Assembly (NCBI RefSeq): GCF_024733555.1
Contig: NZ_JANIOF010000009.1
Span: forward strand, 1-53,595
Length of the DNA stretch: 53,595 nt
Direction of reading: 5' to 3'
Source of the DNA: Paenibacillus sp. SC116
GTDB lineage: Bacteria > Bacillota > Bacilli > Paenibacillales > Paenibacillaceae
In this document: positions 26,348 through 35,602 of the stretch, in pieces
How positions within the stretch are numbered: position 1 is the stretch's first letter
How the letters are laid out: every line of letters begins with the position of its first letter
Position numbers and translations under genes: made by a program
Notes under the pieces: generated by a model
Told to the model about the DNA's origin: nothing
Databases searched by the model: none
The model's input: only the letters and a program-made list of their open reading frames with translations

Positions 26348-28105
26348 CTATGCACCTTCCTTCGTGTCATCTCGTGGCAATCTAATGACAACGGTAGTCC
26401 CTTCTCCTTGGCTGCTATTAAGCGTAAAAGAAGCTTGGCTGCCGTATATTTCTTGAATCCGACTCCGTATGTTGACAAGCGCCGTTCCCGTACCTTCTTG
26501 GGAGGGAACAACTTCCCTACCAAGCGCACCGATGGCATCTGCCGAAATCCCCTTGCCGTTATCTTCGGTTATAAGCACCATCGTATCTCCCTCAGCTTCC
26601 GAGCGAATACGCACATGCCCTGTTCCCTTGAAACCTTTGCCAAACCCATGCCGTACTGCATTCTCCACTAACGGCTGTAAAGTAAACGGTGGTACGAGAA
26701 CTTCCTTTAAAGAAGGATCAATACAGAACTCTATAGTGTACTTGCCCGGAAAACGAGCTTGTTCAAGCGACAAATAAGCCTCTACATGCTCTAACTCTTT
26801 GTGAAGCGGAATTAGCATCGAACGAGCCCCTTGAAGATTGCTGCGGAAAAAGACACTGAGCTGCTGCAATAGCTTACGAGCTTGTTCCGGGTTCGTGCGA
26901 CAGAGTACCGAAATAGTATTAATCGCATTGAATAAGAAGTGCGGATGCACTTGCGCCTGCAGCGCTTTAATCTCTGCGTCCTTTAACAATCTGCTCTGCA
27001 GCTCCGCTTCTGCCAACTCCAATTGATTGGAGAACAGCTTACCAAGACCTTCGGCAAGTTCTTTCTCTACCTGGTCTAAACGAGATGGACTTTTAAAATA
27101 CAGCTTCAATGTCCCCACTGTTTTGTTCCTTACATGCAAAGGTAATACATAAGCCGCCTGCAACGGACATTGTGCACTGGAACATTGAATCTCTTCTCCA
27201 GAACTAGCTTTGTGTACAAGCCCCTCGTCCAATACTCGCTGAGTTAGTCTTGTTGTAATCGGCTGCAAAGCAATATGATGATCAACACCTTCGCCTACAT
27301 GGGCGAGGATTCGTGTTCTATCCGTAATCGAAATGGCATCCGCATTCGTTTCTCTCAAAATAATGAGCGCTGCTTCGCGGCAAGGGCTGGCATTCAAACC
27401 TTGACGGAAATAAGGCAGTGTTTGATCCGCAATGTGCAGCACCTTATGAGTTTGTAATGCTCTTGAGCGTTCTTCCTCTTGGAAAATAGATTGGATAATG
27501 GTCATGAACAAATACGTTCCGAAACCATTTACCACGATCATCGGTACAGCAATAACCCGAACAAGCGACCATGCCTCCAATGAAGGTTCAGCCACTAGCA
27601 AAATAATGCCCATTTGGGCACATTCCATTAAAATACCGATTCCCGCTGCATGCCAAGGCGCATGCGGGTTGCGAATCCGGAATCTGCGTGCAATGAATCC
27701 GGTTACAACACCTGCCGCAATGGTGGAAAAGGCGCAGGCAATAGCGGTGAATCCGCCTAGGAATAAGCGATGCAATCCTGCAATCACACCTACACCTGAT
27801 CCAACAAGCGGCCCTCCCAGCAAACCACCGATGACGACACCCATAATTCGAGTATTCGCGATTGCACTATCTGAATCAACAGCTACATTCCATGCCTGCG
27901 AAGATACGAGCTCATTGTATATATGCACCCCTGTATAGTTACTCACAACACCAAAAGAACCAAACACGACAATGAGCAGCACTTTCTCTTTCCATCCATG
28001 CTCATAATGAATAATTCGTCTGAAAGACTTCATCCGAGATAGAACGAAGGCGATAATGAGCAAGATACCTACTCTCTCTAGCATAAGAGGAAGTAATTGT
28101 AACAT
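26348..28105 (-). CDS. lytS: LytS-type sensor histidine kinase
   Basis: A 585-residue membrane sensor kinase. The N-terminus is a 5TM-5TMR_LYT domain (about 1-200, with NTRIMGVVIGGLLGGPLVGSGVG), followed by a GAF-type domain (about 220-355) and a LytS-family kinase part with the phosphoacceptor segment VHPHFLFNAINTI and the ATP site LVENAVRHGFG and DNGKGI. GGGGGTG lies about ten bases before the ATG. It forms a two-gene operon with lytT. Family members bind external or internal pyruvate (BtsS, LytS); this is not visible in the sequence itself. Confidence 0.94.
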   Translation of the reverse strand: MLQLLPLMLERVGILLIIAFVLSRMKSFRRIIHYEHGWKEKVLLIVVFGSFGVVSNYTGVHIYNELVSSQAWNVAVDSDSAIANTRIMGVVIGGLLGGPLVGSGVGVIAGLHRLFLGGFTAIACAFSTIAAGVVTGFIARRFRIRNPHAPWHAAGIGILMECAQMGIILLVAEPSLEAWSLVRVIAVPMIVVNGFGTYLFMTIIQSIFQEEERSRALQTHKVLHIADQTLPYFRQGLNASPCREAALIILRETNADAISITDRTRILAHVGEGVDHHIALQPITTRLTQRVLDEGLVHKASSGEEIQCSSAQCPLQAAYVLPLHVRNKTVGTLKLYFKSPSRLDQVEKELAEGLGKLFSNQLELAEAELQSRLLKDAEIKALQAQVHPHFLFNAINTISVLCRTNPEQARKLLQQLSVFFRSNLQGARSMLIPLHKELEHVEAYLSLEQARFPGKYTIEFCIDPSLKEVLVPPFTLQPLVENAVRHGFGKGFKGTGHVRIRSEAEGDTMVLITEDNGKGISADAIGALGREVVPSQEGTGTALVNIRSRIQEIYGSQASFTLNSSQGEGTTVVIRLPRDDTKEGA

Positions 28106-28228
28106 CGAATAGGCACCCCCATGCTTCTATTTAGTTTCTGTGACTTCATTATACAAGAACAGAACAAATGCGAGGAGGCTAAACGACAGGAGATATATGA
28201 CAGGGGATATTTGGGTTAAAATAAACAA

Positions 28229-28262
28229 TAAAAAACGATACCACCACTAAGGTGATACCGTT
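28229..28262 (-). terminator. Terminator of argS
   Basis: ACGGTATCACC (28251-28261, minus reading) pairs with GGTGGTATCGT (28235-28245) with two G-U pairs, then TTTTTT on the minus strand. Confidence 0.88.
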
Positions 28263-28298
28263 ACATGATTCTATACATTTACTAGCCCGATGCTAGGA

Positions 28299-29978
28299 TT
28301 ACATACGCTCTGGTGCAGATACACCTACAAGACGAAGGACGTTCGCAATAACCGTGCGAACAGCACCGAGAAGTGCCAAGCGAGCTTGCGTTTGCTCTGC
28401 ATCTTCTGTAATAACGCGCTCTGCCTTGTAATAGCTGTGAAGCATAGATGCAAGCTCATATACATAGCGGATTAAACGATGTGGTGCATAGTCGCGTGCT
28501 GCAACTTCGATTTCCGCTTGAAGTTCACCCATTTTGCGCAGCAAGTCAAGTTCATGCTCAGCTGTCAATGCGCTGAGATCGACTTCACTTAGTGGCTTCA
28601 AAGCAACACCCTGCTCCTCTGCTTGACGGTAGATGCTGCAAATACGCGCATGCGCATACTGTACGTAGAATACAGGGTTATCGTTGGATTTGGAAATCGC
28701 CAAGTCCATATCGAAATCAAGATGAGAATCTGTCGAACGCATCGTGAAGAAGTAACGAATTGCGTCTACGCCTACTTCATCCATCAAGTCTTCCATCGTT
28801 ACGGCTTTACCCGTACGCTTAGACATCTTCACTTTCTCGCCATCCTGGAACAAGCTTACCATTTGTGCTACAAGTACGATCAGCTTATCTGGATCATTAC
28901 CCAGCGCCTCCATAGCTGCTTTCATACGTGGAATGTAACCATGGTGGTCAGCACCCCAAATGTTCATAACACGATCGAAACCACGAGCATACTTATCACG
29001 GTGGTACGCGATGTCCGGCATCAAGTACGTGTACGTGCCGTCATTTTTAATCAATACACGGTCTTTATCATCGCCATACTCTGTCGTACGCAACCATGTA
29101 GCATCGCCTTCTTCAAACACTTTTCCGCGTGCTTTCAATTCGTCCAACGCTTGCGTAATTACGCCGCTCTCATACAACGAAGTTTCACTGAACCATACGT
29201 CGAAGTTTACTTTGAAGCGTGCCAAGTCACGCTTAATTTTGTCTAATTCTTTCTTCAAACCGAATTCACGGAAGAACTTCGTGCGCTCTTCTTCTGACAG
29301 CTGAAGCAAACGATCGCCTTCTTGCTCAACCAGCTCTTGAGCGAAGCCTTTAATATCTTCACCATGATAGCCATCTGCAGGCATCTCAGCATCAAGTCCA
29401 AGCGCTTGCTTGTAGCGACATTCAAGAGACAAAATCAAGTTTACAACCTGATTACCAGCGTCATTAATATAGTACTCGCGTGTTACTTCATAACCCGCAA
29501 AGTCAAGTACGTTACAAATTGCATCGCCAACTGCTGCACCACGAGCATGGCCTAGGTGAAGGCTTCCTGTTGGGTTCGCACTAACGAACTCCATTTGTAC
29601 ACGTTGTCCTTGACCTGCCGTAATACGACCGTAGTTATCACCTTGTTCCGCTACTTCTTTTACTACGTCATATAAATAGCTCTTGTTCATGCGGAAGTTA
29701 ATAAAGCCGGGGCCTGCAATTTCCGCGCTATCAATGGAAGCTGATGCATTATCCAAGTTCTCGATAATCGCCTCTGCGATTTGACGAGGATTGCGCTTTG
29801 CAATACGAGTAAGCTGCATCGCTACGTTTGTCGCCAAGTCACCATGCGTTTTATCTTTTGGAACTTCTATGACAAAAGCAGGCATTTCCTCACGTGTTAC
29901 GATACCCGCCTTCAAAATCGATTCTTCAATAGCCTTTATAACCCCTTGATTAATCCGTTCAATAACTCCAGTGCTCAT
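28299..29978 (-). CDS. argS: Arginyl-tRNA synthetase
   Basis: A 559-residue class I synthetase charging tRNA-Arg. The HIGH-type motif is [11 protein letters not shown], the KMSKS-type motif KMSKRTG, and the C-terminal anticodon-binding part ends in the usual [13 protein letters not shown]. The N-terminal Add1 domain covers about residues 1-110. ATG at 29978 has GGGAG eight bases upstream; another in-frame ATG two codons higher would overlap the ywiB stop and be too near the ribosome binding site. It follows ywiB by two bases, the conserved ywiB-argS order of Bacillales. Confidence 0.96.
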   Translation of the reverse strand: MSTGVIERINQGVIKAIEESILKAGIVTREEMPAFVIEVPKDKTHGDLATNVAMQLTRIAKRNPRQIAEAIIENLDNASASIDSAEIAGPGFINFRMNKSYLYDVVKEVAEQGDNYGRITAGQGQRVQMEFVSANPTGSLHLGHARGAAVGDAICNVLDFAGYEVTREYYINDAGNQVVNLILSLECRYKQALGLDAEMPADGYHGEDIKGFAQELVEQEGDRLLQLSEEERTKFFREFGLKKELDKIKRDLARFKVNFDVWFSETSLYESGVITQALDELKARGKVFEEGDATWLRTTEYGDDKDRVLIKNDGTYTYLMPDIAYHRDKYARGFDRVMNIWGADHHGYIPRMKAAMEALGNDPDKLIVLVAQMVSLFQDGEKVKMSKRTGKAVTMEDLMDEVGVDAIRYFFTMRSTDSHLDFDMDLAISKSNDNPVFYVQYAHARICSIYRQAEEQGVALKPLSEVDLSALTAEHELDLLRKMGELQAEIEVAARDYAPHRLIRYVYELASMLHSYYKAERVITEDAEQTQARLALLGAVRTVIANVLRLVGVSAPERM

Positions 29979-29980
29979 AT

Positions 29981-30553
29981 TCATTGCTCCCTCTCTGTTG
30001 TGCTCGACCAATCAAATGTCAATGCCAAAGCAAATTGGCCCACGCAGTCGTCTTCTATATATAAGTCGTATGCCCATGCGACATACTCTGGTAAATGTGC
30101 AATAACTCCGTTCTGTTCAACAGCTTGATCACGTCGTGTCCACTGCTTCGTATCTGTAACGAGTGGAAATCGTAATGCAGGAGAGCGATAGTAGCCGTTT
30201 AGACGCATATTGGGCGTAAAAGACATTTCCGATTCCACGACCCCACGCCGAGTCAGCTTCCATTCATTCGCACTAAGCTTTAGCATCACATTCGTAACCG
30301 GAGCTGATGTAACTTGCTCTTCTGCCGTATCAACCGAGCTACTTCGTCGCTTAACCGCCTGGGAACGATCTTCTTCAGCAGTCAAGATCGGCTCTTCATA
30401 TCTAATGAAGATATGATTGCCCTTGCAGTATACGTCCGCATCCACAGTATGCTCAACTTGTTCCTTATTCTGCACACTCTTAATCGTAAGATGGGTGCGA
30501 TATTTGTTCGCTGCCGCCGGATTCCCGTTCGACAAGTTCACCTTGTCTGCCAT
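29981..30553 (-). CDS. ywiB: DUF1934 (YwiB-type) beta-barrel protein
   Basis: A 190-residue DUF1934 protein, a small calycin-like beta-barrel of unknown role encoded before argS in Bacillales. Residues 18-50 ([26 protein letters not shown]) and 90-190 ([50 protein letters not shown]) alternate strands as expected. A 35-residue polar insertion (about 62-88) rich in Ser, Glu and Arg separates them, longer than I remember for YwiB. GGGAG lies eight bases before the ATG. It is coupled to argS. Confidence 0.88.
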   Translation of the reverse strand: MADKVNLSNGNPAAANKYRTHLTIKSVQNKEQVEHTVDADVYCKGNHIFIRYEEPILTAEEDRSQAVKRRSSSVDTAEEQVTSAPVTNVMLKLSANEWKLTRRGVVESEMSFTPNMRLNGYYRSPALRFPLVTDTKQWTRRDQAVEQNGVIAHLPEYVAWAYDLYIEDDCVGQFALALTFDWSSTTEREQ

Positions 30554-30965
30554 CGTGTAACTCCCATTTCCTTAAATAATCTGATTCCATCAATTATCCG
30601 GGAAACGACCGCAATTTGCAACCTTTTGGAGGCTTTTGCAGTCCATTTCTGCCTTACTGCCTATAATGCTCGAAAATAGCAGCACTCTAGGTTCGAAAGC
30701 GAATAAGATAATACACGCATGATCCTCTTGATCAATGAAGCTGTTCTATTTAGAAAATTAGATAAATTTTTTTGTATTTAATAGATTTTTAACCTATTTC
30801 ATCATATTTCCTGATAAAATAAGTTGGTAAATTAAACCTTGATTTTTCGAGGTTCATCGTGCTCTTATTAAGAAGAAATACTCTATTTCATTTTATATTA
30901 TAGATCCAGTATTTTGAAATATTTTTATAAATATATGTACATATATTTTAAATGGAGGGGACGTC
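30554..30965. other. AT-rich gap between divergent ywiB and the secreted pair
   Basis: No gene is seen. The stretch 30740-30955 is very AT-rich. A short hairpin (AACCTTGA with TCGAGGTT, 30835-30854) lies in the middle, not followed by T. Candidate promoter boxes toward the plus strand (for example TTGAAA at 30914) have no well spaced partner, so I assign none. Confidence 0.5.
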
Positions 30966-32198
30966 ATGTTCAACGTTAGCATGAAAAAAACCGTTATTGC
31001 TTCTACACTAGCACTAGCAATCGCTACTGGAAGCCTAACGGCAAGTGCAGCACCTAGCATCGTCATTAACTATGGTCAATCTACCACTAGTGAAGTGAAC
31101 CCAATCGTCAAAAATGGAGTTTCCTTGGTTGAAGCACGCCCGCTCTTGCAGCAGCTCGGCTATAAGCTCAAATGGAGCGCAAGCAACAAAAGCTTAACGG
31201 CAAGCAAAGGTACGCAAACTGTTGTATTCCAAACGAATACAGCGAAGGTGAAACGATATAAAGAAAATACCGAGACTAACCATCAAATGCTTGCACCTGC
31301 TACTTTAGTAAAAGGACAGCTCTATGTTCCACTTCGTTCTGTGAGCGATATCCTTGGGCTCGAACTACAATTAGATAGCAAAAAACATACATATACACTG
31401 CATGATCCACAAGCCGCAGCACTAGAAGAGAGAAGACTTGAAGAAACAAAAGACTTCTTCACCAAATTAGCCGCGCACGAGAATAGCGGTGATCGAACTG
31501 CATACCTCGACATGTTCGATAAGCAGTCTCACTTTTATAAACTAATGGAGAAGAATCCAAATCAATATAGCCACAAACTTATAAAGACGAGCTATGAAGA
31601 TATATTGGTAGCAGATATGAACGAAAATGGCGTTTCCGTCAGCTCAACTGTCGTATCCAGTGTTTATAACGGGGAGCAGGCGGTTGCATCTATGACCATG
31701 CCTTCTTCTTTCCTATTGAAGTTAGGTAAGAGCGACGAATCGCTAGAGAGTATTGTTTCCATGACACCAAATCTCGTGTCCTACCAATTGAAAGATGGCT
31801 GGGAGAAAACAAAAGCCACGCTGCCCGAGGCGGATCAAAAAGCTTTCAAGGAACTGACTAACACTGTAATAGAGTCCATCAATACCGAGGACTGGGAGAA
31901 GCTGAACAGCATGTTCACCGCTGATAATTATCTTGTAAAAATGATGCTGTCTAGCAAGTTTAAAACTTTGTTTGCACAAGTTGATATGAAAGCAGAGCTT
32001 AAGCAGCAGGTTGTGCTTGCCGCAGATGATAAACATGCCTTTTTCGCGACAGTTGAGAAATATACGATATTGAATCAAACTGAGACACCACCAATGGAAT
32101 CAACTATGCTCTATTCGTTGGAACGAGGAGAAGATGGCAAATGGAAAATCTCTTCGGTCGACGAAATCTCATCTACGGTAATAGGCGGTGAATTATAA
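30966..32198 (+). CDS. Secreted protein with copper amine oxidase N-terminal domain
   Basis: A 410-residue exported protein. A signal peptide ends near SASAA (about 28). Residues about 35-145 form the copper amine oxidase N-terminal-like domain (VEARPLLQQLGYKLKWSASNKSLTAS, YVPLRSVSDILGLEL), a wall- or surface-associated module common in Paenibacillus and unrelated to oxidase activity. Residues 165-410 look like two or more NTF2-like or DUF-type repeats (for example FFTKLAAHENSGDRTAYLDMF and VIESINTEDWEKLNSMFTADNYL), function unknown. GGAGGGG is six bases before the ATG. The stop overlaps the start of the S41 protease gene (TAATG), so the two are coupled and probably act together outside the membrane. 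Confidence 0.8.
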   Translation: MFNVSMKKTVIASTLALAIATGSLTASAAPSIVINYGQSTTSEVNPIVKNGVSLVEARPLLQQLGYKLKWSASNKSLTASKGTQTVVFQTNTAKVKRYKENTETNHQMLAPATLVKGQLYVPLRSVSDILGLELQLDSKKHTYTLHDPQAAALEERRLEETKDFFTKLAAHENSGDRTAYLDMFDKQSHFYKLMEKNPNQYSHKLIKTSYEDILVADMNENGVSVSSTVVSSVYNGEQAVASMTMPSSFLLKLGKSDESLESIVSMTPNLVSYQLKDGWEKTKATLPEADQKAFKELTNTVIESINTEDWEKLNSMFTADNYLVKMMLSSKFKTLFAQVDMKAELKQQVVLAADDKHAFFATVEKYTILNQTETPPMESTMLYSLERGEDGKWKISSVDEISSTVIGGEL

Positions 32199-33337
32199 TG
32201 CAGCTTCGTTCTATGCGCACGGTCATTAGCTTTTTCCTGACATTCGCCTTATTAGCAGGTATATTCGTCATTCAGCCTGATCAGGCATATGCAAATACGG
32301 AGGCAGTTTCAACTTCGCTAGAAGTTAAAAAAGAAGCTGCGGGGCTCATTGAAGAACATTACGGCATCACATTTACAGAAGAGCAAATTAAGAACAGCAC
32401 GATGCAAGAATTAGCTGCTACGCTAAAGGATCCATTCTCCCGCCATATTACGGCTGAAGAGTGGGAGCAGATGAACAACTGGTCTGAGAGTGAAGAAATG
32501 GCTCATATCGGGATCACATTCGCGAAGCTGCAAGGGCAATACCGTATCGTTACCGTTACTCCGGGATCTCCTGCTGAGCAAGCAGGCCTTAAACAAGGAG
32601 ATATGATCGTTTCTATTGATGGTAAAGCTGTTAAGAACCAAACGAAACAAGATATCTTCTCCGTTCTATTTGGCAAAAAAGATTCATCGATTAAATTCGT
32701 CGTGCAGCGTGGCAAGGACAAATTGACGAAAACGATTAAACGCGCGATTCTGCCAATGGCTGCTGTAGAAGGCCAAATGCTGGACAAGCGTACAGGATAC
32801 ATTCGCATCTACACCTTTATGGATCAAATGGTGTATGAGCAATTCGAAGCACACTGGAATGCACTGCGCAAACAAGGAATGCAATCCGTCATTCTCGATC
32901 TTCGTTACAACACAGGCGGTCTAATGGAAGAAACGAGACAAGTCGCTTCCTTACTGCGTGACAAAGGTGTATTTACTTATTACAAGAGCCCAGCTGGATT
33001 GGTGTCCACTTCTACCCTTGATAAAGGCAAGAAGCCAGATTACACGATGACAGTGCTTGTGAACGAATATACAGCGAGCTCATCAGAAGCCCTTACAGGC
33101 TTCCTGCAAGGTTATGATCTAGCAACTGTCGTAGGTACAAAAACATACGGCAAAGGCGTTATGCAAATGCCTTATGAGCTGAGTGACGGCTCTTACTTGA
33201 TGCTAACGACACAAGAGTTCTTTGCACCAGACATGACAAAGATACAGCAGAAGGGCCTTCAGCCAGATGCGATTTCAAATGAGAAAAAAGCCGAGCTAAA
33301 CCGCCTGCTTGTGAATTCAGGATTAATGAAAATATAA
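32198..33337 (+). CDS. Secreted S41 C-terminal processing peptidase
   Basis: A 379-residue exported protease of the CtpA/CtpB type. A signal peptide (about 1-33, ending AYA) is followed by a peptidase-associated helical part, a PDZ domain (about 100-180, with VTPGSPAEQAGLKQGDMIVSIDG) and the S41 core with the Ser-Lys dyad S294 (EYTASSSEAL) and K319 (TYGKGVMQ), 25 residues apart as in Prc. It is shorter than CtpB and lacks a C-terminal wall-binding domain. Its start overlaps the upstream stop. A terminator follows. Natural substrate unknown; the co-encoded secreted protein is a candidate partner or substrate. Confidence 0.9.
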   Translation: MQLRSMRTVISFFLTFALLAGIFVIQPDQAYANTEAVSTSLEVKKEAAGLIEEHYGITFTEEQIKNSTMQELAATLKDPFSRHITAEEWEQMNNWSESEEMAHIGITFAKLQGQYRIVTVTPGSPAEQAGLKQGDMIVSIDGKAVKNQTKQDIFSVLFGKKDSSIKFVVQRGKDKLTKTIKRAILPMAAVEGQMLDKRTGYIRIYTFMDQMVYEQFEAHWNALRKQGMQSVILDLRYNTGGLMEETRQVASLLRDKGVFTYYKSPAGLVSTSTLDKGKKPDYTMTVLVNEYTASSSEALTGFLQGYDLATVVGTKTYGKGVMQMPYELSDGSYLMLTTQEFFAPDMTKIQQKGLQPDAISNEKKAELNRLLVNSGLMKI

Positions 33338-33391
33338 AAAGAAAAAATAGCCTCATACGTCTCCTAATGAACAATTATAACTAGACAAAAT

Positions 33392-33445
33392 GCGCCCAGC
33401 ATTCCTCTACCAAGATGGATATGCTGGGCGCTTCTATTTATTTTC
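33392..33445 (+). terminator. Terminator after the S41 protease gene
   Basis: GCGCCCAGCAT pairs with ATGCTGGGCGC over 11 bases, followed by TTCTATTTATTTT on the plus strand. Confidence 0.85.
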
Positions 33446-33581
33446 AACTCTATCTACAGCATATTCATTCACTCGTTACCTACATTCCCTATGAAAACCA
33501 TGCAAATATATCAGACTATTAGTCCAATCCCTTTTTATTTCATTGCATTTACTATAAGCAGATAAATAAGGAGGGGAACCA

Positions 33582-33989
33582 CTGAAATATAAAGTGAACA
33601 TGAAAGTTGTCAAACCTAGAAGTTCGACAAAAGGTCTGAAATCAGTTAGGGCTGCCCATGCAACAAAGCAGATTGTTAGGGTAAGGGCAAGCAATCCAGA
33701 TGATATTCAAGATTTAAATGGCGGAAATCTTTATAGACTGGTTTATAACCGTATCCTTGCTCCTGGGGTATTTCATGAGTTCCTCTTTAATGGAAGACAA
33801 GTGGACGACAATAGAGTGTATAGACCTGTCAGTGGGGGCTGGTGGATTGAAGATAATAATGTGGATCTCCCAACTTGTACAACTAACTACTCCGCTTCCC
33901 AATTTCAATGGAATACGGTCCTCTACAATCCAAGCACGGAATCAAGAGAAGCCAGATTTGTTATCATCGCAAGAAGAACACAAAATTAA
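33582..33989 (+). CDS. Small protein of unrecognised family, copy 1 (CTG start)
   Basis: A 135-residue protein I do not recognise, paralogous to the next gene. The shared frame of both is K(V/I)xKPRxSxKxLKxxR at the N-terminus, FYRxxxxxxLxPGxFxxFxFxGR in the middle, then (R/K)PxSGGWWxxxNxxDLxxCxxNY and TVLYNPxxxxRxAxFVI. No signal peptide, no membrane segment; it looks like a small beta-sandwich. Alignment with copy 2 places the start at CTG 33582, five bases after GGAGGGG; a GTG four codons in or an ATG six codons in would lose the matched N-terminus and be too far from the ribosome binding site. GC is lower than in flanking genes. Confidence 0.7.
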   Translation: MKYKVNMKVVKPRSSTKGLKSVRAAHATKQIVRVRASNPDDIQDLNGGNLYRLVYNRILAPGVFHEFLFNGRQVDDNRVYRPVSGGWWIEDNNVDLPTCTTNYSASQFQWNTVLYNPSTESREARFVIIARRTQN

Positions 33990-34063
33990 AGATAATAGAC
34001 AACTTTCACTTTACTTTCCTATGTTTTATTTTATTCCAAACAACATAAACGGAGGGGTAACAT

Positions 34064-34474
34064 ATGAAAGTTAAATTCAACACAAAGGTGATTAAGCCTA
34101 GAGGCTCTGCAAAGACATTAAAAACAGCAAGATCAGCTAATACAGCAGTAAATATTCCCGACAATGCTAAGAAACAAAAAGTCACTGTTGCACCTAACGA
34201 TGCAAAAACAACTCAAGATTTGGGTCAGGGCTTTTATCGATTCACATTTTTTTATGACCTTGATCCAGGCTCATTCTTCACGTTCTACTTCAGGGGAAGA
34301 GAATATAACAATTATAAGCCAATCAGTGGAGGATGGTGGGCAGTAAATAACTTAGCAGACCTCGTTATATGTAATTCCAACTATGCTGTTGACGACTATG
34401 ACTGGATTACCGTCCTTTACAACCCTACCGACTACACACGTCAAGCAGCATTTGTCATTACCGCCAAGCAGTAG
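34064..34474 (+). CDS. Small protein of unrecognised family, copy 2
   Basis: A 136-residue paralogue of copy 1, 74 bp downstream. The ATG has GGAGGGG six bases upstream. The N-terminus MKVKFNTKVIKPRGSAKTLK aligns without gaps to copy 1; copy 2 has a longer polar stretch at 28-48. The C-terminal block YKPISGGWWAVNNLADLVIC and WITVLYNPTDYTRQAAFVITA is the best conserved part. No export signal is visible, so it is either cytoplasmic, released by lysis, or packed in spores. I see no clear terminator after it; a hairpin at 34520-34546 lacks a T run. Function not assigned. Confidence 0.75.
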   Translation: MKVKFNTKVIKPRGSAKTLKTARSANTAVNIPDNAKKQKVTVAPNDAKTTQDLGQGFYRFTFFYDLDPGSFFTFYFRGREYNNYKPISGGWWAVNNLADLVICNSNYAVDDYDWITVLYNPTDYTRQAAFVITAKQ

Positions 34475-34636
34475 AAGGAACTTTTTAAATATGAACCCAC
34501 AAGACTAAGCAGCTGCAGGCTGGCCCGCTACTCCCTCAGCCTACTCTATTGCTGGGCAGCCTATTCTTCTTTATCCATTTGAGATGTGGGCCTACACTCG
34601 AATTCAACTTACCTGTTAAAGCTTCTTTTGATTTCC

Positions 34637-34692
34637 GTAAAAAAACCACCCCTCTTCTATGCACACCAAGTACACAGTCAGAAAGGTGGTTA
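34637..34692 (-). terminator. Terminator of speE-speB
   Basis: AACCACC (34685 region, minus reading) pairs with GGTGGTT near 34641-34647 and is followed by seven T on the minus strand. Confidence 0.75.
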
Positions 34693-34707
34693 TTCGTTCA
34701 AATCAAC

Positions 34708-35577
34708 CTATTTTACGAAACCTAGCAGCATTTCACGAATAAGTTTGCTCGCTGCAATCTGCGTCTGTTCTGTCGGATCATAAATCGGTGCAACTTCAAC
34801 CAAGTCACAGCCGACAATGCTCGCTTCCGAGCCAGCAATCAGATGAATAGCTTCCAGCAACTCTTTCGTCGTAATTCCGCCAATTTCCGCCGTACCTGTA
34901 CCAGGTGCGCAGCTAGGATCCAATACGTCGATATCGATCGTTACATATACCGGACGACCAGCAAGCTCAGGAAGTACTTTGCGCAAAGGCTCAGCTACTT
35001 CATACGGATAGAAATTGATGTTCTCACGAGCATAAGTCCACTCCTCACGGGAGCCAGAGCGAATGCCGAACTGATAAATGTTCTTGCTGCCGATCAACTT
35101 CGCTGCCTTAAGCAGTGGTGTTGAGTGTGACAGTGGCTCACCTTCATAGTCTTCACGCAAGTCAGCATGCGCATCGATATGAATAATCGCGAGATCCGGG
35201 TACTTCTTATATACCTCTTGAATGACTGGCCACGAAACAAGATGCTCACCGCCAAGACCGACTGGGAACTTGTTGTCTTTCATCAAGCCCGCTACATACT
35301 CCTGAATAACATCCAAACTGCGTGCCGCATTACCGAATGGCAGCAGCAGATCGCCTGCATCGAAGTATGTTACTTCTTCCAAGCTCTTATCGAGATAAGG
35401 GCTGTATTCTTCTAATCCAACAGAAGCTTCACGAATACGGCCTGGGCCGAATCGGGAGCCAGGACGGAATGATACCGTGTAGTCCATCGGCATGCCATAA
35501 ATGACTGCCTTGGATTCCTCGTAGTTGTCAGAGCTTAGAATAAATACGTTGCCTGAATATTTTTGATCCAATCTCAT
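34708..35577 (-). CDS. speB: Agmatinase
   Basis: A 289-residue ureohydrolase that converts agmatine to putrescine and urea with two manganese ions. Ligand motifs GGEH (about 117), HIDAHADLR (about 139-147) and TIDIDVLDPSCAPGTGT (about 219-235) are all intact. AAAGGAG lies nine bases before the ATG. It is the second gene of speE-speB with 25 bp between, so putrescine made here feeds the spermidine synthase encoded just upstream. The same pair is found in B. subtilis. Confidence 0.95.
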   Translation of the reverse strand: MRLDQKYSGNVFILSSDNYEESKAVIYGMPMDYTVSFRPGSRFGPGRIREASVGLEEYSPYLDKSLEEVTYFDAGDLLLPFGNAARSLDVIQEYVAGLMKDNKFPVGLGGEHLVSWPVIQEVYKKYPDLAIIHIDAHADLREDYEGEPLSHSTPLLKAAKLIGSKNIYQFGIRSGSREEWTYARENINFYPYEVAEPLRKVLPELAGRPVYVTIDIDVLDPSCAPGTGTAEIGGITTKELLEAIHLIAGSEASIVGCDLVEVAPIYDPTEQTQIAASKLIREMLLGFVK

Positions 35578-35602
35578 CGTCGTCTTCTCCTTTGCGCTCC
35601 GC

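Noticed and set aside
34520..34546. Hairpin AGGCTG/CAGCCT after the twin small genes, considered a terminator
   Set aside because: Six-pair stem with a 14-base loop and no T run on either strand.
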